64,000 nucleotides of DNA from Caproicibacter sp047833665 (GTDB lineage Bacteria > Bacillota > Clostridia > Oscillospirales > Acutalibacteraceae), in the NCBI GenBank assembly GCA_047833665.1, contig CP181261.1:1116001-1180000 (forward strand). The letters run 5' to 3'. Below are positions 1 to 8,186 of the stretch, in pieces; within the stretch, counting starts at the first letter, position 1; every line of letters begins with the position of its first letter. Position numbers and translations under genes: made by a program. Under the pieces are notes generated by a model. The model saw only the letters and a list, made by a program, of their open reading frames with translations. It was not told the origin of the DNA and made no database searches.

Positions 1-671
1 AAATCGCAGCAAAAAGCAAGATGGGACGGTTGTATCTGCGGATGGTTCAAATCGCAAACGGTAACCGTTCGAAATTCCATACGATCATAAAATTCCTCGG
101 TTTCGGCATCCTGCAGAAAAGATTTTAGCTTTTCCGGATCATAGAGCTTTTGCAGACAGCGCATGGACAACATGCTGTCGTCGAGTGCCCGATGATGATC
201 CAAATCACTTTCATCTATCTGCAGCAATTCTGCAGCTGTGGTCAGCCCCATTTGTTTCGTTCTGTCGTATAAAAGACAGCGTTCACAATATTCCTGCAAG
301 TTCACATACTTTTTCAGAAAAGGAATCCGCCTGCTGCCGCAAAAATACCGGTAGTTTTCAATTAAAGTAAGAATGTCCGATGTACCCCAAGTCATCACCA
401 CAGCATCACCTGCCCACCGCCGGAAACGGCTGACAACCTGCAGAAACTGTGGGCCACCTGCCAAATCCTCATTGGTGATGCTGGTAAGGCTGCTGATTTT
501 TCCGCTGATTTTTTTCCCCACCTGCGGCCGAATCAGCATCTCGAACGTGTCTAAGATATGAAATTTTTCATCTACCTTGACGGCGCCGCATTCGATAATC
601 TCATTCATAAATCCTTTGAGACGCTTGCTGTAAGCACCGTTCCATTCCAAATCCAATATGACAAATACCAT
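1..671 (-). CDS. 3'-5' exonuclease, DEDD family (C-terminal end outside window)
   Basis: About 223 codons are visible, read leftward from an ATG at 671; the end lies beyond base 1. The N-terminus (VFVILDLEWNG) carries the DxE metal-binding motif of DnaQ-like exonucleases, and HHRALDDSMLS near residue 155 carries the later acidic and histidine residues of the DEDDh type. Such proteins remove nucleotides from 3' ends of DNA or RNA; which substrate applies here cannot be told. The ATG overlaps the typA stop by one base (TAATG), so the two genes are probably translationally coupled. The region after about residue 190 is not assigned to a domain. Confidence 0.8.
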   Translation of the reverse strand, partial: MVFVILDLEWNGAYSKRLKGFMNEIIECGAVKVDEKFHILDTFEMLIRPQVGKKISGKISSLTSITNEDLAGGPQFLQVVSRFRRWAGDAVVMTWGTSDILTLIENYRYFCGSRRIPFLKKYVNLQEYCERCLLYDRTKQMGLTTAAELLQIDESDLDHHRALDDSMLSMRCLQKLYDPEKLKSFLQDAETEEFYDRMEFRTVTVCDLNHPQIQPSHLAFCCD

Positions 672-2491
672 TATTTTTTCCTTGCGGCTTGTTTCATCCG
701 TTGTTCCTTGTTCAGGATCATCTTGCGCATCCGAATGCTTTTCGGCGTGACTTCGACCAGTTCGTCATCACGGATAAATTCCAGACACTGTTCTAGGCTC
801 ATAATACTGGGTGGAGTCAGCTTGAGCGCGTCATCTGAACCGGCTGCCCGGGTATTCGTTGCGTGTTTTTTCTTGCAGACATTAACAACAATATCATCGG
901 ACTTAGGACTAACCCCGACAATCATACCCTCGTAAACTTCCACGCCCGGCCCGATAAACAGTCTTCCGCGTTCCTGTGCGTAAAACAGCCCGTATCCGGT
1001 CGCTTCACCTGTTTCATGGGCAATTAATGAACCTTGCGGGCGCTGAACAATTTCTCCTTTATACGGCTCATAACCGTCAAACACGCTGTTCATAATCCCG
1101 TTTCCGTTTGTATCCGTCAGGAACTCCTGCCGATAGCCCATTAAACCTCTGGACGGTATTTTAAACTCCAGATGTGTTGTGCCGTTTCCGCGCGCATTCA
1201 TGTTGACCAGTTCCGCTTTGCGGGAACCCAATTTTTCCATAACCGCCCCAACATAATTATCAGGCACTTCTATCATAAGCAGTTCAATCGGTTCGCACTT
1301 TTTTCCGTTAATCGTTTTGTAAATAACCTGCGGCCCGGTCACCTGAAATTCATAATTCTGACGGCGCATTTCCTCAATGAGGATGGAAAGGTGAAGTTCT
1401 CCGCGGCCCGAAACTTTGAAAGTATCCGGGGAATCTGTTTCCTCTACACGCAATGCAACATTCGTTTCTACTTCTTTAAACAGTCGGTCGCGCAAATTGC
1501 GGGACGTTACATATTTTCCTTCCCTGCCGGCAAACGGACTGTTGTTGACCATAAACATCATAGAAACGGTCGGCTCATCGATTTTGACAAACGGAAGCGG
1601 TTCCACATGCTCAGGAGAGCAGACAGTTTCTCCGATATTCAAACCTGTGACTCCGGAAACTGCAACAATATCGCCGAGTCCCGCTTCTTCCACTTCACGG
1701 CGTTTGAGCCCTTCAAACTGGTATAGTTTTGTAATTTTCACATTGCTGGTTGTTCCGTCGCGATGGCACAGCACACCACTGTCGCCAACATGAATATGTC
1801 CGCGTTCTACCCGGCCGATGCCAATTCTGCCAACGTAATCATCATAGTCAATATTAGAAAATAAAATCTGCATTGGGCCATTTGCATCACCGGACGGTGC
1901 CGGGATATTTTTAAGAATGGCGTTGAACAAAGGCTTCATATCGCCTTCGCGGACATTCGGATCTTCAGAAGCATATCCGTCGCGCGCAGAGGCGTAGACA
2001 ACCGGGAATTCTAACTGATCCTCATTCGCACCAAGTTCGATAAACAGGTCGAGAACCTCATCCACCACCTCTTCCGGTCTTGCTCCGGGACGGTCAATCT
2101 TATTGAGCACAACAAGTGGTTTTTTGCCAAGTCCAAGTGCTTTTTTCAAAACAAACCGAGTCTGCGGCATGCATCCTTCAAAAGCATCTACCAGCAAAAG
2201 CACTCCATCGACCATTGTCAGGATACGTTCCACCTCTCCGCCGAAATCGGCGTGTCCGGGGGTATCCACAATATTAATCTTTACTCCGTTGTACATAACA
2301 GCCGTATTTTTTGCAAGAATCGTAATACCGCGCTCACGTTCCAAATCATTAGAGTCCATCACACGCTCGTTGACAACCTCATTTGCACGGAAAACGCCGC
2401 TCTGTTTTAAAAGCTGATCCACAAGCGTTGTCTTCCCGTGGTCAACATGCGCGATAATCGCTACGTTTCTGACATCGTTTCTGATATCCAT
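671..2491 (-). CDS. typA: Ribosome-associated GTPase TypA/BipA
   Basis: A 606-residue translational GTPase of the normal family length. The G1 motif AHVDHGKTT (about residues 14-22), the effector-loop RGITI, DTPGHADF (G3) and NKIDRP (G4) are all present. They are followed by the EF-G-like beta-barrel and alpha/beta domains and the TypA-specific C-terminus with a basic tail. TypA binds the 70S ribosome and helps 50S assembly and stress adaptation. A purine-rich site (GAAGAGGG) precedes the ATG. It is followed without a gap by the exonuclease gene and lies downstream of tRNA-Gly, from which a terminator separates it. Confidence 0.97.
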   Translation of the reverse strand: MDIRNDVRNVAIIAHVDHGKTTLVDQLLKQSGVFRANEVVNERVMDSNDLERERGITILAKNTAVMYNGVKINIVDTPGHADFGGEVERILTMVDGVLLLVDAFEGCMPQTRFVLKKALGLGKKPLVVLNKIDRPGARPEEVVDEVLDLFIELGANEDQLEFPVVYASARDGYASEDPNVREGDMKPLFNAILKNIPAPSGDANGPMQILFSNIDYDDYVGRIGIGRVERGHIHVGDSGVLCHRDGTTSNVKITKLYQFEGLKRREVEEAGLGDIVAVSGVTGLNIGETVCSPEHVEPLPFVKIDEPTVSMMFMVNNSPFAGREGKYVTSRNLRDRLFKEVETNVALRVEETDSPDTFKVSGRGELHLSILIEEMRRQNYEFQVTGPQVIYKTINGKKCEPIELLMIEVPDNYVGAVMEKLGSRKAELVNMNARGNGTTHLEFKIPSRGLMGYRQEFLTDTNGNGIMNSVFDGYEPYKGEIVQRPQGSLIAHETGEATGYGLFYAQERGRLFIGPGVEVYEGMIVGVSPKSDDIVVNVCKKKHATNTRAAGSDDALKLTPPSIMSLEQCLEFIRDDELVEVTPKSIRMRKMILNKEQRMKQAARKK

Positions 2492-2584
2492 CTATTTCCC
2501 TCTTCTTTCAAATTCGCAAACAAAAACATTATATCATGTACCGCTGCGTTTGTGAACAGCGGCCTTCAATGTGTCCATGCTCTA

Positions 2585-2619
2585 AAAAAGCCGCCGCGGA
2601 AGTTCCGCAGCGGCTTTTC
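2585..2619 (-). terminator. Rho-independent terminator after tRNA-Gly
   Basis: On the minus strand an 11-bp GC-rich stem (GCCGCTGCGGA pairing with TCCGCGGCGGC, loop ACT) is followed by TTTTTT. It ends the tRNA-Gly transcript before typA. Confidence 0.85.
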
Positions 2620-2624
2620 ATAAT

Positions 2625-2700
2625 TGGAGCGAACGACGAGGCTCGAACTCGCTACCTCCACCTTGGCAAGGTGGCGCTCTGCCAGATGAGCTACGTTCGC
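2625..2700 (-). tRNA. tRNA-Gly (anticodon GCC)
   Basis: A 76-nt minus-strand tRNA including an encoded CCA. The acceptor stem GCGAACG pairs with CGTTCGC, the anticodon arm is CCACC-TTGCCAA-GGTGG with anticodon GCC, and the T-arm contains GTTCGAGCC. It reads GGC/GGU glycine codons. It has its own consensus promoter and a terminator on the typA side. Confidence 0.97.
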
Positions 2701-2721
2701 AACATCTTTAAGGCGCAAATT

Positions 2722-2750
2722 ATTATATCTAACTTTTTCGGATTTGTCAA
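2722..2750 (-). promoter_or_regulatory. Sigma-A promoter of tRNA-Gly
   Basis: On the minus strand a perfect TTGACA (2750-2745) and a perfect TATAAT (2727-2722) are separated by 17 bp. IS copy 1 lies directly upstream: its direct repeat starts 4 bp before the TTGACA. Confidence 0.9.
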
Positions 2751-2754
2751 GCCT

Positions 2755-2781
2755 CCATATAAAAAATTCACCTGAATTTTC
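2755..2781. repeat. Left target-site duplication of IS copy 1 (27 bp)
   Basis: This 27-bp sequence, beginning CCATATAAAAAATTC, is repeated exactly at 3845-3871 on the other side of the IS. Confidence 0.93.
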
Positions 2782-3844
2782 TGTAGGTTTGTCAAACATA
2801 TTGGACAGTATGGGAATGTAAAAATTCAGAAGGAGACAACCAATGAAGAGGACGCATCGGCATATTATTAGAGCGTCTTAAGTAGATGGAAAGTTGGTTT
2901 TCAAAGTCCGCTAAAGAGTAAAAATGGTGTTTGTCATAAAAGCGTTTTTGGTCTTCGCGATGACTGCGTTCCACTTTCCCGTTGTGCCTAGGGGTATAAG
3001 GACGAATTAACTTGTGCCGGATATGAAGTTTAGCGGCAGTGGCTTCGAACAACGTCAGCAGATGTTTCTTGGAAGGTGAGAAACGGTTGGTGAATTCAAA
3101 ACCGTTGTCAGTTTGAACGCATTCTACACGAACGTCGCGCCGGGCAAACCATTCGACAGCTCGTTTTAGAAAGTCAGCAGAAGAGTAAGTACTCTGTTCA
3201 GGGTACGCTGCCAGAAAACGCAGCCTAGAAAATTCATCAATAGCTGTGTACTGGAAAAGCCGAAGCTCAGGGTTGGCAATACAGCGCTTTGGAACTACTT
3301 TTACATCGATCTGAATGCGCTCTCCGGGATGCGTCATTTGCTCGTATGGCTTTGGCTGATATTTCTTCTTTGGTTTTGATTCTGGGAACATTCCCATTCG
3401 GCGCATTACACGGAACAGACTTTCCGGACATCGTGTGTATCCCCGCTTTTTCAACCGAGACCATAGTTCAATCATACCGAGGTCGGGATTTCTGCGCCGC
3501 ATGTCGCGAATCAGCTTTAACTCGGCAGGTGTATGCTGGTTTGGATGACTGTGAGGCCTCCTAGACCGGCAAGCCAACGATTCTAATGTACCGTCATACC
3601 GGGCCATCCAAAAATAGATAAAGGAACGGCTTTTGTTGTATTTTCGGCTTGCACGGCTAACACCGTACTTTTGAGCATAGATCATTAGGGATTGCCTAAA
3701 CTTCATGTCTTGTGTTACACTATTCATGCAGAAATGGGCACTTCCTTTCGGTATGATTTGGTTTGTGTAGCTTTATTTTAACCGATGTGTCCATTTCTGT
3801 ATTTTATTTTTTCTCAACTGTCCAATATGTATTGTAGTCCTACA
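2782..3844 (-). mobile_element. Insertion sequence copy 1, 1063 bp, IS481-like with long target duplications
   Basis: The element begins TGTAGGTTTGTC and ends GTAGTCCTACA. The outer 27 bp form imperfect inverted repeats sharing TGTAGG at the tip and CATATTGGACAG inside. One transposase gene fills it on the minus strand. It lies between the divergently oriented tRNA-Gly and dnaD genes, flanked by a 27-bp direct repeat. Its sequence differs from copy 2 at a single base that I could find. The length of the repeat is unlike the 4-15 bp usual for IS481 and recalls IS1202-group elements (24-29 bp). Confidence 0.93.
2792..3727 (-). CDS. DDE transposase of IS copy 1
   Basis: A 311-residue transposase. 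The N-terminal third is a helix-turn-helix region (YGVSRASRKYNKSRSFIYFW). The integrase core follows, with candidate catalytic residues D141 (IQIDVKVV), D207 (VQTDNGFEF) and E253 (GKVERSHREDQ). This is the rve fold of IS3/IS481-type elements, which cut and join DNA at the inverted repeats. The stop codon lies inside the left inverted repeat. The product differs from copy 2 only at residue 198 (Asp here, Gly in copies 2 and 3). No frameshift or truncation is visible, so it may be active. Confidence 0.9.
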   Translation of the reverse strand: MNSVTQDMKFRQSLMIYAQKYGVSRASRKYNKSRSFIYFWMARYDGTLESLACRSRRPHSHPNQHTPAELKLIRDMRRRNPDLGMIELWSRLKKRGYTRCPESLFRVMRRMGMFPESKPKKKYQPKPYEQMTHPGERIQIDVKVVPKRCIANPELRLFQYTAIDEFSRLRFLAAYPEQSTYSSADFLKRAVEWFARRDVRVECVQTDNGFEFTNRFSPSKKHLLTLFEATAAKLHIRHKLIRPYTPRHNGKVERSHREDQKRFYDKHHFYSLADFENQLSIYLRRSNNMPMRPLHWLSPSEFLHSHTVQYV

Positions 3845-3871
3845 CCATATAAAAAATTCACCTGAATTTTC
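3845..3871. repeat. Right target-site duplication of IS copy 1 (27 bp)
   Basis: An exact copy of 2755-2781, immediately after the CCTACA end of the IS. Confidence 0.93.
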
Positions 3872-3875
3872 CGTG

Positions 3876-3904
3876 TTTTTTATTTTGCTCGGTTATGTTA
3901 TAAT
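3876..3904 (+). promoter_or_regulatory. Probable dnaD promoter, extended -10
   Basis: TGTTATAAT ending at 3904 is an extended -10 element. The nominal -35 position (3876-3881) is only TTTTTT. It lies 31 bp upstream of the dnaD start and right next to the IS copy 1 duplication. Confidence 0.5.
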
Positions 3905-3935
3905 ACGGTTGATATGAAAAGCAGGTAGGGATACA

Positions 3936-4946
3936 ATGAATTACACAGTAAATTTAGGTTCATGGAATTCTGTTTTTGCAGTTCCTTGTTCTGTTGTGGA
4001 CAAAAATCTCAAACTTGCCGGATCGGTACAGCTTAAAGTCCTTCTATGGACACTGCGGCACGCAGGGCAGCCTTTCCAAGTGCAGGATGTGGCCAACGCG
4101 CTTGGAATTGATCCGGCCGATGTAAAAGATGCTATGCAGTACTGGCAGGAAGCCGGTTTGTTTTCAGCCGAAGAATCATCCGCAAACTCTCTGCCGCCAC
4201 AGCAGGACACACAAAACGGAACAAAACCGGCTGCACCGTCTGCCGATGCGGCAAAATCCGATTCTGCAAAAACGCGGCGCATACTTTCACGTCCACAAAA
4301 GCCTGACAGCGAATTTGTCGCAAAGCGTATTGAGGAATCGACGGAAATTTCATGTTTGATGCAGTCTGCCCAGCAAATTCTCGGGCGCTTGATTTCAAGC
4401 GGAGAATCCGCAACTCTTTTAATGATTCACGATGAATTTGGTCTGCCCAGCGACGTGATTGTTATGCTTTTGCAATATGCGGCAAGCATTGGCAAAGCGA
4501 ATATGAGATACATAGAAAAAATGGCAATGAACTGGGCGGATGAAGAAATCAACACTCATGAGAAAGCGGAAGAAAAACTCCGCCTCCTTTCCGAATGCCG
4601 TCAGGCGTGGCGAAAAGTGGAACAAGCCATAGGTATGCCGCACCGTACCCCCTCCACAAAAGAGGAAAACTTTGCTAACGTTTGGGTAAATGAATGGAAA
4701 TTTGGGAGCGACATGATTCGCGAAGCGTACGACAGAGCTGTGGACGCAACGGGAAAATTCAGTGCAAGTTACATGAATCGAATTTTGGAGCGCTGGAAGA
4801 AAGCAAACATTACTACCGTGCTGGAAGCGGAACGTGAAAAGATGGAACGGATAGCTGCCCGAACCAAAGCAAAGAGCAACACCTTTTCTCAAGAATTGGA
4901 AGAATTTGAACGTTCGGGCGTGTTTGATAACTTTGACAGGAAGTGA
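3936..4946 (+). CDS. dnaD: DnaD-family replication initiation protein
   Basis: 336 residues. An N-terminal winged-helix-like domain (about 1-85) is followed by a low-complexity linker rich in Ser/Ala/Pro and by two DnaB_2 (DDBH2)-type segments. Each of these ends in the family's Tyr...Ile...Trp signature: YIEKMAMNWADEE near 190 and SYMNRILERWKKA near 280. DnaD proteins act with DnaB and the helicase loader to open DNA and load DnaC helicase at origins and restart sites. The stop overlaps the start of the loader gene (GTGA), so the two form an operon. It reads divergently from tRNA-Gly with IS copy 1 in between. Confidence 0.85.
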   Translation: MNYTVNLGSWNSVFAVPCSVVDKNLKLAGSVQLKVLLWTLRHAGQPFQVQDVANALGIDPADVKDAMQYWQEAGLFSAEESSANSLPPQQDTQNGTKPAAPSADAAKSDSAKTRRILSRPQKPDSEFVAKRIEESTEISCLMQSAQQILGRLISSGESATLLMIHDEFGLPSDVIVMLLQYAASIGKANMRYIEKMAMNWADEEINTHEKAEEKLRLLSECRQAWRKVEQAIGMPHRTPSTKEENFANVWVNEWKFGSDMIREAYDRAVDATGKFSASYMNRILERWKKANITTVLEAEREKMERIAARTKAKSNTFSQELEEFERSGVFDNFDRK

Positions 4947-5950
4947 TTGCAACGGGATACGATCGTGAAGTATATGAATCCGCCAATCGAATCCTTCGGG
5001 AACGCCGCCGAACGGCGGAGTTGCAGGCTGAAAAGAAAAGAGCTGTTTTCTACAGTGTTTGCCCTCAGGCACAGGAATTGGAGCGCAGTCTTGCTAAAAC
5101 CGCTGTCTCCGCCGCGAAAGCTGTGCTTGGAGGAAAAAACGCAAGAGAACAGTTGGAACGTCTGCATGAGCAAAATCGCTATCTGCAGTCACAGCTTAAG
5201 GAATTGCTGGACTCTGTTCATATGACTCAGCAGGATCTTGAACCGGCGTATCAATGTCAAAAATGCCGGGATACAGGTTATGTGGACGGCAGAATGTGTT
5301 CCTGTTTCAAAAAACTTCTGAAAGAAGAGGCCTATCGCAGGCTAAATGCGCTCACGCCCCTTTCTCTTTCCACATTTGAAGGATTTTCTCTGGAGTATTA
5401 TCCGGATCAGCCAAAATTGGATTCGGGTAAATCTCCCAGAAGCATCATGCGTGAAATCCTTACAAACTGCAAAAAATACGCGCAAAACTTTTCTCCCTCG
5501 TCATCGCAAAATCTGATTATGCAGGGAGGAACCGGACTTGGAAAAACGCATCTCTCGCTTGCAATTGCAAACGAGGTGTTGCAGCAGGGATTCGGCGTTG
5601 TTTACTGTTCCGTCAATAACCTGATGACAAAACTGGAAAACGAACATTTCGGTCGTGAAGAAACCGGGGATTCTGCCGATTTGTTGGAATCATGTGATCT
5701 TCTGATTTTGGACGACTTGGGAACGGAATTTCGCAGCTCATTTTCCGTAGCTGCCGTATATAACATCGTCAACACGCGCCTCTTGCTGCGCAGGCCGACG
5801 ATTATCAGTACCAATTTGTCCATGCGGGAACTTCAGGAACGCTATTCTGACCGATTCGCATCCCGTATTACCGGCAATTACGTTCGTCTGATGTTTGTTG
5901 GCCATGACAACCGGATGCAAAAACTTCTTTACCGAAATTCTAAAAAATAA
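4943..5950 (+). CDS. DnaC/DnaI-type helicase loader ATPase
   Basis: 335 residues starting at a GTG that overlaps the dnaD stop. The N-terminal 95 residues are helical. A zinc-cluster-like CQKCRDTGYVDGRMCSC follows near residue 105-125, then a AAA+ ATPase with Walker A GGTGLGKTH (about 195), Walker B LLILDDLGTE (about 255) and sensor-1 IISTNLS. The family delivers the replicative helicase to DNA. Its pairing with DnaD supports the replication role. B. subtilis DnaI is the nearest named relative; the gene symbol is left blank because naming differs between genera. Confidence 0.87.
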   Translation: MIATGYDREVYESANRILRERRRTAELQAEKKRAVFYSVCPQAQELERSLAKTAVSAAKAVLGGKNAREQLERLHEQNRYLQSQLKELLDSVHMTQQDLEPAYQCQKCRDTGYVDGRMCSCFKKLLKEEAYRRLNALTPLSLSTFEGFSLEYYPDQPKLDSGKSPRSIMREILTNCKKYAQNFSPSSSQNLIMQGGTGLGKTHLSLAIANEVLQQGFGVVYCSVNNLMTKLENEHFGREETGDSADLLESCDLLILDDLGTEFRSSFSVAAVYNIVNTRLLLRRPTIISTNLSMRELQERYSDRFASRITGNYVRLMFVGHDNRMQKLLYRNSKK

Positions 5951-5978
5951 GACCACCCGCAGGCGGTCTTATTTTTTT
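5946..5978 (+). terminator. Terminator after the helicase loader gene
   Basis: AATAAGACC-A-CC and GG-C-GGTCTTATT pair around a CGCA loop with one mismatch and are followed by a run of seven T. The stem includes the stop codon. Confidence 0.8.
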
Positions 5979-6175
5979 CGGCACTATATAAATGTTAGAG
6001 TGAAACGAATAGAACCCTGAGAAAAAGCAGAGCATATTCGAAGTGATCGAAATCCTATTAGATCAATTTTTCTTCTATGCCCAATTTTACAGAGAATGGA
6101 TTGGATTAGAAGACAGGCAATTGTAAAAAATAAAGCAATTGCTTGATAAAACGGAAATTTCAGGTTCTATATCAA

Positions 6176-7041
6176 TCAATAGTTGATGTTACCCAAAATG
6201 AAAACACCGGATGGAGCGGCGCTAAGCTGCTCCTTTTTTGTTGAATCATGGGATATATGAAGAATATGATTGCGGAATCGGCGAAAATTACGGTAACCGT
6301 ATGTTTTGTGCAGCCATAATTCAATGGGATAGTGCTGTTCATGCGAACTTGCCGTCAGAAAAATCATGTACTTTGAAGAACTGTTCCTTTTAGAGCATAG
6401 GCTGTCAGCAAACTACTGCGGGCATAAAGCATCACGTTAACCTGATGCTTTTGCTTCGGCGTGAGAAATTAGTATCGTTTGTTTAGCAATGTCCGGAAGC
6501 GTTTCAGGTATAAATTCTTCTGGCTTTGCTGAATTTTTTCGGTTCTTTCTTGCAAATGGCTTCAAAAGCCCAAAATACCTGACGAATGGAATGATATTTG
6601 TCAATGACATAATTGGAATTTTTAAAATATGTTTGAGCAATACTGTCATATGTACTTCACGTATCATTGATAAAATGCTTAGTCCTAGAACGGTCAATCC
6701 GGCTGAAACACATAATACCTTCGAGTAATTGCTGCGGCTTTCTATCGCTGATACTATCAAAAATTCGGATAATGGTTGAAACAGAAAAATTTACTTCTCG
6801 TGTACACTGGTAAAGGAATACACATCGGAAAACTTTGAAATGCTATACGCGGCGAAACGGCTTGTAATACGGTTATATTTCGGCAGAAACGAGTTGTGTT
6901 CAAAGAAAAGTTTTCCACTTTATTCGGCTGTCTCGTTTTTTGTACACTGGTAAAGGAATACACATCGGTTGTTATATTTCGGCAGAAACGAGTTGTGTTC
7001 AAAGAAAAGTTTTCCACTTTATTCGGCTGTCTCGTTTTTTG
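6176..7041 (-). pseudogene. Degenerate ISL3-family transposase
   Basis: Read on the minus strand in shifting frames, the stretch preserves ISL3 transposase pieces in the right order. These are FFEHNSFLPKYNRITSR then FSDVYSFTSV (about 7000-6800), VNFSVSTIIRIFDSISD (about 6790-6730), AQTYFKNSNYVIDKYHSIRQ then VFWAFEAICKKEPKKFS (about 6640-6505) and LHKTYGYRNFRRFRNHILH (about 6325-6260). Stop codons, frameshifts and a deletion around the first catalytic Asp separate them, and the zinc-finger N-terminus is missing or scrambled. The gene is dead. No clear terminal inverted repeats were found. Bases 5979-6175 hold nothing I recognise. Confidence 0.8.
6801..7041. repeat. Imperfect tandem duplication inside the ISL3 remnant
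   Basis: Unit A (6801-6941) and unit B (6941-7041) both begin TGTACACTGGTAAAGGAATA and end TTCGGCTGTCTCGTTTTTTG. Unit B lacks the 44 bp at 6829-6872 of unit A, which is replaced by TTG. The duplication repeats the start of the transposase remnant. Confidence 0.9.
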
Positions 7042-7059
7042 TTGATTGCAGAAAAGTAC

Positions 7060-7088
7060 TTGACAGAATCGGTGTGAAAGCATATAAT
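7060..7088 (+). promoter_or_regulatory. Sigma-A promoter of cysK
   Basis: TTGACA (7060-7065) and TATAAT (7083-7088) are separated by 17 bp, 72 bp upstream of the cysK start and directly after the ISL3 remnant. Confidence 0.88.
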
Positions 7089-7159
7089 AGCATCAAAACA
7101 TATTAATTAACTATGATTAGTATGAATAACTTTTCTCGATTTCTTAAGGAGTGATATCA

Positions 7160-8086
7160 ATGAAAATTGCAAAAAATTTAACCCAGCTGATTGGCAATAC
7201 CCCTCTGCTGGAATTGTCCAATTTTGAAAAGGAAAAAGGATTGGAAGCTACTATTGCTGTTAAGCTGGAATCGTTTAATCCGCTTTCGTCAGTCAAGGAC
7301 CGTGTCGGGTATGCATTGATTCAGGACGCGGAAGAAAAAGGTTTGATTAATCCGGATACCACACTGATTGAACCCACCAGCGGCAACATGGGAGTCGGTC
7401 TTGCATTTGTTGCAGCAACAAAAGGCTATCGTTTGATTCTGACCATGCCGGATACCATGAGCTTGGAACGCCGCCGCCTCGTTTCTGCGCTGGGTGCGGA
7501 ATTGGTTTTGACGCCGGGCGCTCAAGGGATGAAGGGTGCAATTGAAAAGGCAAATGAGCTGCACGAAGAAATTTCTAATTCCATGATTCTCGGTCAGTTT
7601 GTCAATCAGGCCAATCCTCAAATGCACCGTAAAACTACCGGTGAGGAAATTTGGAAAGATACGGACGGCAAAGTTGATATTTTTGTCGCCGGCATCGGCA
7701 CGGGCGGCACAGTGACGGGCGTGGGGCGCGCCTTAAAGGAACACAATCCGAATGTGAAAATTGTCGGCGTTGAACCGGCGGATTCTCCGGTGATTTCACA
7801 GGGGAAGGCCGGGCCACACCGTATTCAGGGCATCGGCGCAGGTTTTATCCCGGAAACACTCGACGTGGGGATATTGGATGAAGTTTTGACAGTGTCAAAT
7901 GAAGATTCGTTTGCGACAACCGCCCATCTAGCGAAAAGCGAAGGACTATTGGTTGGAATTTCCTCCGGTGCAGCCGCTTTTGCAGCTTTCCAGTTGGCGC
8001 AGAGACCGGAAAATAAGGGCAAACTGATTGTCGCCCTTTTGCCGGATACCGGTGAGCGTTATCTTTCCACAGGGGTATTTGACTGA
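7160..8086 (+). CDS. cysK: Cysteine synthase (O-acetylserine sulfhydrylase)
   Basis: 308 residues, the usual length. This PLP enzyme makes L-cysteine from O-acetylserine and sulfide in the cytoplasm. The cofactor lysine lies in SSVKDRVG (about residue 42), the substrate loop is TSGNMGVGLA (about 73), the phosphate-binding loop is GTGGTVTGVG (about 180) and GISSGAAA follows near 265. The ATG at 7160 is chosen over the upstream GTG (7151) because AAGGAG then stands at normal spacing. It is a single-gene unit with its own promoter and terminator. CysM-type activity cannot be excluded from sequence alone. Confidence 0.93.
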   Translation: MKIAKNLTQLIGNTPLLELSNFEKEKGLEATIAVKLESFNPLSSVKDRVGYALIQDAEEKGLINPDTTLIEPTSGNMGVGLAFVAATKGYRLILTMPDTMSLERRRLVSALGAELVLTPGAQGMKGAIEKANELHEEISNSMILGQFVNQANPQMHRKTTGEEIWKDTDGKVDIFVAGIGTGGTVTGVGRALKEHNPNVKIVGVEPADSPVISQGKAGPHRIQGIGAGFIPETLDVGILDEVLTVSNEDSFATTAHLAKSEGLLVGISSGAAAFAAFQLAQRPENKGKLIVALLPDTGERYLSTGVFD

Positions 8087-8110
8087 TTACAAAAAACAGC
8101 ATCATACACG

Positions 8111-8147
8111 AAACGGAAGCAGGCTGTTGTCTGCTTTCGTTTTTTTT
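8111..8147 (+). terminator. Terminator after cysK
   Basis: ACGGAAGCAG pairs with CTGCTTTCGT (one G-U) around an 8-nt loop and is followed by eight T. Confidence 0.85.
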
Positions 8148-8186
8148 GCTATGATACAGATATACTAAAACCGGGAGGTGGACTGA

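Noticed and set aside
558..935. Plus-strand frames over the exonuclease and typA
   Set aside because: They are antisense to clearly conserved genes and lack family patterns.
2843..2881. A 12-codon frame (MKRTHRHIIRAS) with an AAGGAG site at the left end of each IS copy, plus strand
   Set aside because: It is the antisense of the transposase C-terminal coding region and no promoter precedes it; the good ribosome site may be chance.
3289..3564. 91-codon plus-strand frame inside each IS
   Set aside because: It is antisense to the conserved transposase core and shows no independent start site or family pattern.
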